Below the pieces are notes generated by a model, which searched no databases, had not been told where the DNA came from, and saw nothing but the letters and a program-made list of their open reading frames with translations. DNA of 64,000 nt, from the NCBI RefSeq assembly GCF_018417535.1, contig NZ_CP070977.1, positions 2,170,001 through 2,234,000 of the forward strand, given 5' to 3'. The translations under genes and the position numbers were made by a program. The stretch comes from Burkholderia pyrrocinia. Its GTDB lineage: Bacteria; Pseudomonadota; Gammaproteobacteria; Burkholderiales; Burkholderiaceae. Positions 19,027 to 27,010 of the stretch are shown one piece after another. Each line of letters opens with the position of its first letter. The first letter of the stretch is position 1.

Positions 19027-20076
19027 ATGAGCGAACTACGCATCCACGGCCTGTCCAAATCGTTCGGATCGCATACCGTCCTGCACGACATCGATCTCAC
19101 CGTGCGGCGCGGCTCACGCCTCGCGCTGCTCGGCCCGTCCGGCAGCGGCAAGACGACGCTGCTGCGCGTGCTGTGCGGCTTCGAGCGCGCCGAGCGCGGC
19201 ACCGTCGAGATCGACGGGCGCCGCGTGGCCGCGCCCGGCGTGCACCTGCCGCCCGAACAGCGCCGGATCGGCTATGTGCCGCAGGAAGGCGCGCTGTTTC
19301 CGCATCTGTCGGTGGCCGACAACATCGCGTTCGGCCTGCCGCGCGCGGCGCGGCGGCGCCATCATCGCGTCGGAGAACTGCTCGAGATGGTCGGACTGCC
19401 CGCGTCGTACGCGAGCCGCGCACCGCAGCAACTGTCCGGCGGGCAGCAGCAGCGCGTCGCGCTTGCGCGCGCGCTGGCGCCCGAGCCGTCGCTCGTGATC
19501 CTCGACGAACCGTTCTCCGCGCTCGACACGTCGCTGCGCCACGAAACGCGCAGCGCGGTCGCGGATGCGCTCGCCGCGGCGGGCGCGACGTCGGTGCTCG
19601 TCACGCACGACCAGCCCGAGGCGATGACGCTCGGCGACGAAGTGGCGGTGATGTGGCAAGGCCGGCTCGTGCAGACGGCCGCGCCGCAGACGCTGTACCG
19701 GCAGCCCGTCACGCGCGACATCGCGTCGTTCGTCGGGCAAGCCGTGCTGCTCGCGGGCCGCGTGCGCGACGGGCGCATCGCGTGCGCGCTCGGCGAGTTG
19801 CCGCTCGTCGCGCCGCTGCCCGACGGGCCGGCCGACGCGATGCTGCGCCCCGAGCAGATCGGCCTCGTGCCGGTCGCGCATGCCGACGCAGCGCGCGGCC
19901 ATACGGCGCGCGTCGAAGCCGCACAGTTCGCGGGCCAGGACGCCGACGTGCTCACGCGCCTCGATGCCGATGCCGACGTGTTCGTGCGCGTACGCGTGCC
20001 GGGACACCGGTGTCCGGCAGTCGGCGAACGCGTCGCGCTCGTCGTCGACGGTGCGGTGATGGCGTACGCGCGCTGA
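19027..20076 (+). CDS. Ferric iron ABC transporter ATPase (FbpC-like)
   Basis: A 349-residue ATPase. Walker A GPSGSGKTT is at residues 36-44, the ABC signature LSGGQQQR at 136-143, Walker B LVILDEP at 156-162, and the switch His in VLVTHDQPEA. A C-terminal TOBE-like regulatory region follows after residue 235, as in FbpC and PotA. It is 28 bp after the permease and is the last gene of the iron operon. The next gene is convergent. Confidence 0.92.
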   Translation: MSELRIHGLSKSFGSHTVLHDIDLTVRRGSRLALLGPSGSGKTTLLRVLCGFERAERGTVEIDGRRVAAPGVHLPPEQRRIGYVPQEGALFPHLSVADNIAFGLPRAARRRHHRVGELLEMVGLPASYASRAPQQLSGGQQQRVALARALAPEPSLVILDEPFSALDTSLRHETRSAVADALAAAGATSVLVTHDQPEAMTLGDEVAVMWQGRLVQTAAPQTLYRQPVTRDIASFVGQAVLLAGRVRDGRIACALGELPLVAPLPDGPADAMLRPEQIGLVPVAHADAARGHTARVEAAQFAGQDADVLTRLDADADVFVRVRVPGHRCPAVGERVALVVDGAVMAYAR

Positions 20077-20102
20077 GCGGCGCGGCCCGTCGTCACGCGC
20101 CA

Positions 20103-20618
20103 TCACGCATCGGCGCAGCCCGCATCCGACAGCGGCCGGAAGGTCCGGCCGCCCGTCTCGACGGCCGCGCCCAGCAGCCGTGCAAGGCCCTTCGCGCCTT
20201 CGCGCATCACGACGTCGTGATTCCATCGGAACAGCGGGCGCGCGAACGGCTCCAGCCAGTTCATCCAGCGCACGTGCGTGTGGATGTGCCAGTCGTAGCG
20301 CACGACGGTGCATGCGCCGTCGCCGGCGAACGACCAGCATCCGTCGCCTTCGATCGCGCCGCTCGCGCGGCCTTCGAGCGCATGCGGCGGCTCGACGCGC
20401 CGCACGCGCATGTCGAAGGTCAGCCGGTACGGCAGCGCGCCCTTCCACGTGTACCGGTGCAGCGCGCCGACGCCACGCGCGTCGCCCTGCTCGATCTCGA
20501 CGGTGCGTACCGCGCCCTTCCACCAGTCGGGCCAGCGGTCGACCTGGTAGATCGCGTCCCAGACCGCCGCGAGCGGGGCGTCCACGCGCCATGTCGTCGA
20601 GAACCGGTATTCCGCCAT
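20103..20618 (-). CDS. SRPBCC-family protein
   Basis: A 171-residue START/Bet v1-like domain protein. The N-terminus FSTTWRVDAPLAAVWDAIYQVDRWPDWWKGAV is the usual start of polyketide cyclase/SRPBCC proteins, which bind hydrophobic ligands in a deep pocket. It has no signal peptide, so it is probably cytoplasmic. It lies 44 bp after the LolA-like gene on the same strand and seems to be the last gene of the ECF-sigma operon. The ligand is unknown. Confidence 0.75.
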   Translation of the reverse strand: MAEYRFSTTWRVDAPLAAVWDAIYQVDRWPDWWKGAVRTVEIEQGDARGVGALHRYTWKGALPYRLTFDMRVRRVEPPHALEGRASGAIEGDGCWSFAGDGACTVVRYDWHIHTHVRWMNWLEPFARPLFRWNHDVVMREGAKGLARLLGAAVETGGRTFRPLSDAGCADA

Positions 20619-20662
20619 GCAGCCTCCGGCATGCGTGTCAGGGGCATCAATCGGCGCACCAA

Positions 20663-21295
20663 TCAGGGCGCGAAAAAGCGCTCGGGAAACGCGACGTCGA
20701 TCTCGATATCGTCGAGCGTCACGGTTTCGAGCGGCACGTCGTCATCGTCCGCGAAGCTGACGACCTTCAGCGGAAAGCCGTCCTCGGCGTCCAGCCACAG
20801 CCGGTAGCGATGCACGCCGTCGACCGCATGCGCGGGCCCGCCCGTGACCGACACGCGCAGCGCGGCCCGGCCGCCGACGGCCTCCTCGCCTTCGGTCACC
20901 GTCGCACCGCCCTGCTGCAGCGCATGAACGTTGCGCAGCAACTCGCCGACGTCCGACCGGTCGACCCGGTGGCCGCTGCGGTCGCGCACGAGCGGATTGG
21001 ACGGCGACAGCGTCAGCGCGGGCGGCGCATGCGCGCCGAACGGGCGCAGCCGCACCTTGCCGTCGCCGGGATCGTAGGCGAGCACCGCGCCGTGATGAGG
21101 CGACACGAAATCCATCCGGACGAAGCCGGGTTTCAGGTACGCATAGCGGATTTCGGTATGTTCGCCGCCCCGCGCCGACGAGCGGATCGTCGCGCGATAC
21201 GAGCGGACGTGGTCGAAATGCGCCTGCGCGACGGTCACGGGATCGGCTGTCATGCTCGCTCCTATCAGGCTCGCGGCCAGCAACGCGGCGATCAC
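20663..21295 (-). CDS. LolA-like exported protein of unknown function
   Basis: A 210-residue protein with a short signal-like start (IAALLAASLIGASMTA). The pattern of alternating strands with YAYLKPGFVRMDFVSPHHGAVLAYDP and a late YRLWLDAEDGFPLKVVSF resembles outer-membrane lipoprotein-sorting (LolA/DUF1571-like) folds. The GTG at 21295 is chosen because it overlaps the stop of the cupredoxin gene as GTGA, which indicates translational coupling. The function is unknown. It is the fifth gene of the ECF-sigma operon. Confidence 0.6.
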   Translation of the reverse strand: MIAALLAASLIGASMTADPVTVAQAHFDHVRSYRATIRSSARGGEHTEIRYAYLKPGFVRMDFVSPHHGAVLAYDPGDGKVRLRPFGAHAPPALTLSPSNPLVRDRSGHRVDRSDVGELLRNVHALQQGGATVTEGEEAVGGRAALRVSVTGGPAHAVDGVHRYRLWLDAEDGFPLKVVSFADDDDVPLETVTLDDIEIDVAFPERFFAP

Positions 21296-21717
21296 GGCGC
21301 CGCCTCGACGTCGAGCACGCCTTCCATCCCGCGCTCGCGATGGCTCCTGAAAAACAGCAGCCGATGCGTGCAATAGTAGGCGAACCGGCCCGGCTGCGCA
21401 GGCGTGAAGCGAAAGGTCTTCGGCGTCGTGCCGAGTTCGGTGTGCACCGCGATGCCGGCCTGCGGCGCGTCGATCTCGAAACTGTGCGGCACGACGCCGG
21501 GCTCGGCCGACACGGTCAGCTCGACCGGTAAGTGCGCGCGCACGATCACGTGGTTCGGACGGAAGAAATAGCTGCCGCCGACGATCGTCACCCGCTGCAC
21601 GCCGTCGGCGTCGACCGGCACGCGCACCGGCGCATCGCCGTCCGCCCGCGCGAGGGCAGCACCCACGGCGAGCGCCGCGAGCACCGGCATCAGCATGAGC
21701 ATCTTCGTCGTCTTCAT
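21292..21717 (-). CDS. Periplasmic cupredoxin-like protein
   Basis: A 141-residue precursor with a signal peptide (residues 1-25, ending ALARA). It has a type-1 copper pattern: His78 in PHSFEI, Cys116 in YYCTH, His118 or His126, and Met131 in RGMEGVL. Such proteins carry electrons or hold copper in the periplasm. The spacing is like that of the cupredoxin-type domains of quinol/cytochrome oxidase and nitrous oxide reductase relatives. It is the fourth gene of the operon, 28 bp after the anti-sigma gene. Confidence 0.8.
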   Translation of the reverse strand: MKTTKMLMLMPVLAALAVGAALARADGDAPVRVPVDADGVQRVTIVGGSYFFRPNHVIVRAHLPVELTVSAEPGVVPHSFEIDAPQAGIAVHTELGTTPKTFRFTPAQPGRFAYYCTHRLLFFRSHRERGMEGVLDVEAAP

Positions 21718-21745
21718 CGACCGCTCCCTGCCGGCGCCGCGCGCG

Positions 21746-22528
21746 TCATCCTTTCCACGCGTCGGTCGAGCCGCCAAGCGCGCCGCACGCTTCGATCGCG
21801 AGCTCGCGCAGGCGCCGTTCGTCGCCGCGGCCGGACAGCGCATAGCCCATGCCGCGATCCGACCAGAAATACGTGTAGCGGCCGTCGGCCGACATCGCCT
21901 GCGGCGCGAGGTGCCGCGCGTCGTACGCGGTCATGTACAGCGTCACGCGCTCGCCGTCCGCGCGCTGGTACATGAGCTGCGCGGCCGGCCCCGCGTCGCC
22001 GGGCAGCAACCGGCCGCCCAGCAGCACATAGCCGTATTCGTCGAGCGACGGCGCGCGCACGGTCCGCCCGACGCGCGCCGACAGCCACGCGGCAAGGTGT
22101 CCGGGGTCTCCCGCGCCGACCTCGACCGGATGCTCGCGATCGGCTGCGTACACCGCATACGCGACATCGGCGCGCGCAGCGAACGCCGGTTCGCTGCCGA
22201 ACGCCGTCCAGCCCGCATGCAGCGCGACGCCGATCAGCAGCCCGGCCGCCAGCCCCGCGAGCGCATACGCGAACCCGCGCCGGCGCGGCGCGCGGCGCTG
22301 CACGAACAGCGCAGGCGCGGCGCTCGGCAACGGAAACAGCGCATGCAGCGCATGGCGCTGCGCACGGTAATGCGCGAATCGTTCGGCTTCCTCCGGATCG
22401 GACTGCAAGCGCTCGAGCACCTCGCGCCGCTCGTGCCCGGACAGCTCGCCGTCCAGCAACGCGGACAGCAGTTGCACCGACGCATCGTCGTCCCGCTCGT
22501 TCGAAGGCTTGCGAGAATCGTCCATCAT
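21746..22528 (-). CDS. Anti-sigma factor (membrane-spanning)
   Basis: A 260-residue protein. The N-terminal 60 residues include the anti-sigma pattern LLSALLDGELSGHERREVLERLQSDPEEAERFAHY. One transmembrane helix follows near residues 85-105 (FAYALAGLAAGLLIGVALHAGW), then a periplasmic domain of about 150 residues. No zinc-binding His-x3-Cys-x2-Cys motif was seen. The start overlaps the sigma-factor stop as ATGA (22528), so the pair is coupled. It presumably holds the sigma factor until a periplasmic signal releases it. Confidence 0.85.
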   Translation of the reverse strand: MMDDSRKPSNERDDDASVQLLSALLDGELSGHERREVLERLQSDPEEAERFAHYRAQRHALHALFPLPSAAPALFVQRRAPRRRGFAYALAGLAAGLLIGVALHAGWTAFGSEPAFAARADVAYAVYAADREHPVEVGAGDPGHLAAWLSARVGRTVRAPSLDEYGYVLLGGRLLPGDAGPAAQLMYQRADGERVTLYMTAYDARHLAPQAMSADGRYTYFWSDRGMGYALSGRGDERRLRELAIEACGALGGSTDAWKG

Positions 22529-23040
22529 GGCTTCCTGATCACCCGTAACGTGGCTGTGCCGTGCGCCGACGGCTCGTCCAACAGCAGTGCGCGCATCTGC
22601 CCGCGCGCCCGCGCGAGCCGCGACATCACCGTTCCCACCGGTACGCCGAGCACCTGCGCGGCGTCGCGATAGCTCAATTCTTCGAGCGCGACCAGCAGCA
22701 GCACCTCGCGCTGTTCGACGGGCAGCCGGTACAGCGCGCGCTGCACGTCGCGCAGCTCCAGCCCGCCGATCTCGCCGGTCGGCGCGGCCATCGTCTGCCA
22801 CGGCGCCGTCGCGTCGTCGACCGCGATCTCGTGCCGCGCACGCAACTGGTCGATGAAGCGGTGTCGCAGCAGCGTCAGCAGCCACGCGCGCAGGTTGCCG
22901 CCGTCGCGCGGCGGCCGGTTCAGCGCACGTTCGAGTGTGTCCTGCACGAGATCGTCCGCCCAGGCCCGGTCGCCCGTCAGCGCACGCGCATAGCGCGTGA
23001 GATGCGGCAGCCACACCAGCAGATCCGATTCATAGCTCAT
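22525..23040 (-). CDS. ECF-type RNA polymerase sigma factor
   Basis: A 171-residue group 4 sigma-70 protein. Region 2 covers YARALTGDRAWADDLVQDTLERALNR and the RAWLLTLLRHRFIDQLR segment; region 4 includes LPVEQREVLLLVALEELSYRDAAQVLGVPVGTVMSRLARAR with the helix-turn-helix. There is no region 1.1 or 3. It lies 27 bp after the small exported protein and directly before its anti-sigma gene. It likely directs its own operon and possibly distant targets; the promoter recognition sequence was not identified. Confidence 0.93.
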   Translation of the reverse strand: MSYESDLLVWLPHLTRYARALTGDRAWADDLVQDTLERALNRPPRDGGNLRAWLLTLLRHRFIDQLRARHEIAVDDATAPWQTMAAPTGEIGGLELRDVQRALYRLPVEQREVLLLVALEELSYRDAAQVLGVPVGTVMSRLARARGQMRALLLDEPSAHGTATLRVIRKP

Positions 23041-23067
23041 CAGGATGCCTCGCGCGTCGCCGCGCGG

Positions 23068-23427
23068 TCACGGACGCGCCACGTGCCACATGCCCCCGAT
23101 CCCGTCGCCACCCGCGTCGCCAGCCTTGCGGTCCATCTTCCATCGATACAGCGGGTGTCCGCGGTACGCCCATTGCTTCTTGCCGTCGCTGCGCGCGACG
23201 AGGCTCCACGCGCCCGATGCCTTGTCGTACGCGTCGGCGAGCGCGGGCGGCCAGTTGGCCGCACACGCGCTGTCGCACGCGCTCTTGCCGGGCGCGTCGC
23301 GATCGAACACGTACAGCGTCATGTGATCTTCGTCGACGAGTTTCCCGTCGCCGACCTGTGGCGGTTCCGCGGCCGCCGGCCGCACGATCGCCGCCATCAG
23401 CGCGGCGGCGAAGAGCATCCGTTTCAT
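23068..23427 (-). CDS. Small exported protein with YxFDxD motif (COG4315-like)
   Basis: A 119-residue precursor with a signal peptide (MKRMLFAAALMAAIVRPAAA-EP). It contains YVFDRD near residues 39-44 and the CDSACAANWPP segment, characteristic of the COG4315 family (predicted lipoproteins with a Yx(F/W/Y)xxD motif, secreted). The function is unknown. AAGGAGAACGGG precedes the ATG at 23427. It is the first gene of the ECF-sigma operon. Confidence 0.75.
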   Translation of the reverse strand: MKRMLFAAALMAAIVRPAAAEPPQVGDGKLVDEDHMTLYVFDRDAPGKSACDSACAANWPPALADAYDKASGAWSLVARSDGKKQWAYRGHPLYRWKMDRKAGDAGGDGIGGMWHVARP

Positions 23428-23630
23428 TCCCGTTCTCCTTGGCATCGCATCGCAACACGGCGCCGCCGGACGGGACGATCGGCTTCGTCGCGACCATTAT
23501 CCCGCCGGGCGGCAGTGCCGGAACTCGGTATGTAAACGGACGGCAGCCAGCGGTTATTCCATGCCGCCCGGCGACGATCGGCGGCGGCCTGGCATCGGTC
23601 ATTCATATGACGAAAGAAAACGGGGAACCA

Positions 23631-23670
23631 AAAAGACAACGCGGCATGACATCCCTGTCATGCCGCGTTG
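23631..23670 (-). terminator. Strong terminator downstream of the repeat-protein gene
   Basis: A 15-bp perfect stem CAACGCGGCATGACA/TGTCATGCCGCGTTG with a 4-nt loop. On the minus strand it is followed by TCTTTTTGG. It ends the repeat-protein transcript about 80 bp after its stop. The 200 bp left of it hold the likely promoter of the ECF-sigma operon, but no clear promoter was read. Confidence 0.88.
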
Positions 23671-23751
23671 CGCGACCTGTGTTGCATGACCTGAGTTGCA
23701 CGACCGTTGCGCACGGCGGCCGATACGGCGCCGCCGTGCGTTTCCGGCTCG

Positions 23752-26481
23752 TTACTTCGGCAGTGCGCCCGTCAGCGACTGGAGCAGCGTCGTCACCGGT
23801 GCGAGCGGGTTGTTCGGCGAGCTGCTGCCCGAATGCGGCGTGACCGACAGGCTCGGCGCGGAACCGAGCGCCGTGCCCACCGACGTGCCGACCGCATTGA
23901 CGACCGTCGCCGTCGAGTTGGCACCCGTCGTCAACAGCGAGCCGACCGCGCCCGCCGTGCCGCCGGCTGCGTTCGCGCCCGAGCCGAGCAGGCTGCCGCC
24001 TGCCGCTGCCGTCGAACCGGCCGCGCCCGTCAACGCGCCGGCCGCCTGGCCGAGCGCCGCCGGTCCGTTCGCGAGTGCGCCCGTCGCCGAACCGAGCGCG
24101 CCGGTCAGTGCCCCGGCCGGGTTGCTGCCGCCCGTCAGGCCGTTCACGAGGTTCGTGATCGGTGCGATCGGGCTGTTGCCCGTCGCGCCCGTCAGCGTGC
24201 CGACGACCTGGTTCACGACACCTTGTACCGGCGCCAGCGGGTTCGACCCGCCGAGGTTGCCGAGGGCACCCGTCACCGAGTTCAGCGCGCCCGTCAGCGC
24301 ACCGGCCGGATTGCCGCTGCCGAGCGTACCGACGACCTGGTTCACGACACCCTGTACCGGCGCGAGCGGGTTCGTGCCGCCCAGCGCGCCGAGCGCACCC
24401 GCGACGGAGCCGACCGCGTTGCCGAGTGCGCCCGTGGCCGTGCCGACCGCGTTGCTCAGCGTCGCAGCCGGATTGCTGCCCCCGAGCGTGCCGACGACCT
24501 GGTTCACGACGCCTTGCACCGGCGCCAGCGGGTTCGAACCGCCGAGGTTGCCGAGCGCGCCCGTCACCGAACCGAGTGCGCCGGTCAGCGCTCCGGCCGG
24601 ATTGCCGCCCGTCGGCAGCGCGTTCTGCAGGCCGTTGACGAGGTTCGTGATCGGCGTGATCGGGCTGCCACCGCCTGCGCCGGACAGCGTGCCGACGACC
24701 TGATTCACGACGCCCTGCACCGGCGCCAGGGGATTCGTGCCGCTCAGCGCACCCGTCACCGAGTTCAGCGCGTTCGTCAGCGCACCGGCCGGATCGCCGT
24801 TGCCGAGCGTGCCGGCCAGTTGCGTGACGACGCCTTGCACCGGCGCGAGCGGGCTCCCTGCGCCGCCGACGTTGCCGAGCGTGCCCGTGATCGTGTTGAC
24901 CGCGTTGCTCAGCGCGCCGGCCGGGTTACCGCTGCCGAGCGTGCCCGTGACCTGGTCGACGACGTTCTGGATCGGTGCCAGCGGGTTCGCGCCGCTGCCG
25001 ACGTTGCCCAGTGCGCCTGTGACCGTACCGAGGGCGCCCGTCAGTGCGCCGGCCGGGTTGCCGCCGCCGAGTGCACCCGTCACCTGATTGATGACACCCT
25101 GGGCCGGTGCCAGCGGGTTCGAGCCGCCGCCGACGTTGCCCAGTACGCCCGTGACCGTGCCAAGGGCACCCGTTAGTGCGTCGGCCGGATTGCCGCCGCC
25201 GAGTGCGCCCGTCACCTGATTGACGACACCCTGGACCGGCGCCAGCGGGTTCGAGCCGCCGCCGACGTTGCCCAGTGCACCCGTGACCGTGCCAAGGGTA
25301 CCCGTCAGTGCGCCGGCCGGGTTGCCGCCGCCGAGCGCGCCCGTCACTTGATTCACGACGCCTTGAACCGGCGCCAGCGGGTTCGACCCGCCACCGACGT
25401 TACCTAGTGCACCCGTGACCGTGCCGAGGGCACCCGTCAGCGCACCGGCCGGGTTGCCGCCACCGAGCGCGCCCGTCACTTGATTCACGACACCTTGAAC
25501 CGGCGCCAGCGGGTTCGACCCGCCACCGACGTTACCTAGTGCACCCGTGACCGTGCCGAGGGCACCCGTCAGCGCGCCGGCCGGGTTACCGCTGCCGAGC
25601 GTGCCCGTGACCTGGTCGACGACGTTCTGGATCGGTGCCAGCGGGTTCGAGCCGCCGCCGACGTTGCCCAGTGCACCCGTGACCGTGCCAAGGGCACCCG
25701 TCAGTGCGCCGGCCGGGTTGCCGCCGCCGAGTGCACCCGTCACCTGATTGACGACACCCTGGACCGGTGCCAGCGGGTTCGCGCCACCGCCGACGTTACC
25801 CAGTGCACCCGTGACCGTGCCGAGGGCACCCGTCAGTGCGCCGGCCGGGTTACCGCCGCCGAGTGCGCCCGTGACCTGGTTCACGACGCCCTGGACCGGT
25901 GCCAGCGGGTTCGAGCCGCCGCCGACGTTGCCCAGTGCGCCCGTTACCGTGCCAAGGGCGCCCGCCAGTGCGCCGGCCGGATTGCCGCTACCGAGCGCGC
26001 CCGTCACTTGATTCACGACGCCTTGAACCGGCGCCAGCGGGTTCGACCCGCCACCGACGTTACCTAGTGCACCCGTGACCGTGCCGAGGGCACCCGTCAG
26101 CGCACCGGCCGGGTTGCCGCCACCGAGCGCGCCCGTCACTTGATTCACGACACCCTGGACCGGCGCCAGCGGCTGCACCGTGCCGCCGCCACCACCGAGT
26201 GCGCCCGTCACCGCCCCCGCGGCGCCCGACAGCACTTGGCCGGGATCGCCGAGCGACGTCTGGATCGCGCCCGATCCGCCCGCCGTCACGGTGACCGAGC
26301 CCAGCGGCGACGTACCCGTCGCGACCAGCCCGACCGACACGCTGTTCGTCGGCGGATTGACGATCACTTGCGGGATCGGCAGCGAATCGAGGGCACCCGC
26401 CATCGCGGAACCCGAAGCCAGTACCCCGAACACCATCGCGACCGACAGCGCCACACCCGTCAATTTAAGATTTTGTCCCAT
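23752..26481 (-). CDS. Large secreted protein of 44-residue tandem repeats
   Basis: A 909-residue Gly/Ala/Thr/Val-rich protein of unknown function. It starts MGQNLKLTGVALSVAMVFGVLASGSAMA, a clear Sec signal peptide. After a short unique stretch there are fifteen repeat units starting (N/Q)PLAPVQGVVNQV. The first ten are 44 residues and nearly identical; the last five differ in length and sequence, some with an extra SPITPITNLVNG insert. The C-terminus ends PLAPVTTLLQSLTGALPK. No membrane anchor, autotransporter barrel or LPXTG signal is seen. It is probably exported to the cell surface or medium. The repeats may adopt a beta-solenoid or coiled structure; I do not assign an activity. Confidence 0.8.
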   Translation of the reverse strand: MGQNLKLTGVALSVAMVFGVLASGSAMAGALDSLPIPQVIVNPPTNSVSVGLVATGTSPLGSVTVTAGGSGAIQTSLGDPGQVLSGAAGAVTGALGGGGGTVQPLAPVQGVVNQVTGALGGGNPAGALTGALGTVTGALGNVGGGSNPLAPVQGVVNQVTGALGSGNPAGALAGALGTVTGALGNVGGGSNPLAPVQGVVNQVTGALGGGNPAGALTGALGTVTGALGNVGGGANPLAPVQGVVNQVTGALGGGNPAGALTGALGTVTGALGNVGGGSNPLAPIQNVVDQVTGTLGSGNPAGALTGALGTVTGALGNVGGGSNPLAPVQGVVNQVTGALGGGNPAGALTGALGTVTGALGNVGGGSNPLAPVQGVVNQVTGALGGGNPAGALTGTLGTVTGALGNVGGGSNPLAPVQGVVNQVTGALGGGNPADALTGALGTVTGVLGNVGGGSNPLAPAQGVINQVTGALGGGNPAGALTGALGTVTGALGNVGSGANPLAPIQNVVDQVTGTLGSGNPAGALSNAVNTITGTLGNVGGAGSPLAPVQGVVTQLAGTLGNGDPAGALTNALNSVTGALSGTNPLAPVQGVVNQVVGTLSGAGGGSPITPITNLVNGLQNALPTGGNPAGALTGALGSVTGALGNLGGSNPLAPVQGVVNQVVGTLGGSNPAATLSNAVGTATGALGNAVGSVAGALGALGGTNPLAPVQGVVNQVVGTLGSGNPAGALTGALNSVTGALGNLGGSNPLAPVQGVVNQVVGTLTGATGNSPIAPITNLVNGLTGGSNPAGALTGALGSATGALANGPAALGQAAGALTGAAGSTAAAGGSLLGSGANAAGGTAGAVGSLLTTGANSTATVVNAVGTSVGTALGSAPSLSVTPHSGSSSPNNPLAPVTTLLQSLTGALPK
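24856..26175 (-). repeat. Ten tandem 132-bp coding repeats
   Basis: Ten consecutive 132-bp units encode residues (N/Q)PLAPVQ... to ...GNVGGG(S/A). The array is exactly 1320 bp with no indels. Units 5 and 10 share a variant (IQNVVDQVTGTLGSG), which suggests past unequal exchange or gene conversion. Copy number is likely to vary between strains. Confidence 0.95.
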
Positions 26482-27010
26482 CCTTATTCACCCCATCTCG
26501 GTTGGCACTACGTTGATAAAGCATGGGGACGGACTGCACGAATCGTGCCAATTCAAAAAAGCGGATTGATTCATCCGCCTATTTCCAGGCAATAACGCTT
26601 TTTTATGAATTTCAGGCGAAATATGCGGGTTCGGAGTCGGAATCATCCGACAAAAAATGCCGATGGATCACGGATGTAACGTAACGTTTGCGAGCCCCGC
26701 AGTAACGTGTTCCGGAACATTCCACGCAACACCGGAGCGTCCTGCCGAGACAGTGCCCTGCATCGTCAGGACCGGCTGCCCATTACGCATTTCAGCAATA
26801 TGAAAATGCATTGATAAATCGCGAATTTGCTGATTTTATTTATTGCGCGATTTCTTTCTTGGCCATTACGCAGATCATTTCCGATTACCCGGTTTTCGAT
26901 AATGCAGACAGCCGAATGAAAAATTGTTGCGGCCGCATCCGCGGCCGGAGCACGCGATGCAGCGCGCGCGGCGGCGGCCCGGGCCTGCGCCGCATCGCCG
27001 CGCCGCCGGC
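26482..27010. other. AT-richer gene-free spacer upstream of the repeat-protein gene
   Basis: About 530 bp between the start of the repeat-protein gene and the end of the amino-acid oxidase gene. It is clearly more AT-rich than its flanks, notably 26790-26930. It should hold the promoter of the repeat gene and the end of the oxidase transcript. No gene, RNA or clear hairpin terminator was recognised. Confidence 0.6.

Noticed and set aside
17046-19202. A minus-strand open frame of more than 700 codons opposite the iron permease
   Set aside because: It is a composition shadow of the ABC permease and ATPase genes; the amino-acid mix is extremely Arg/Gln-rich and has no family features.
23707-25176. 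A plus-strand open frame across the repeat-protein gene
   Set aside because: It mirrors the 132-bp repeats of the minus-strand gene, which has the signal peptide and terminator; the plus-strand frame has neither.
24856-26175. Regular repeats considered as a possible CRISPR array
   Set aside because: The 132-bp period is entirely coding, there are no unique spacers between short repeats, and no cas genes are present.
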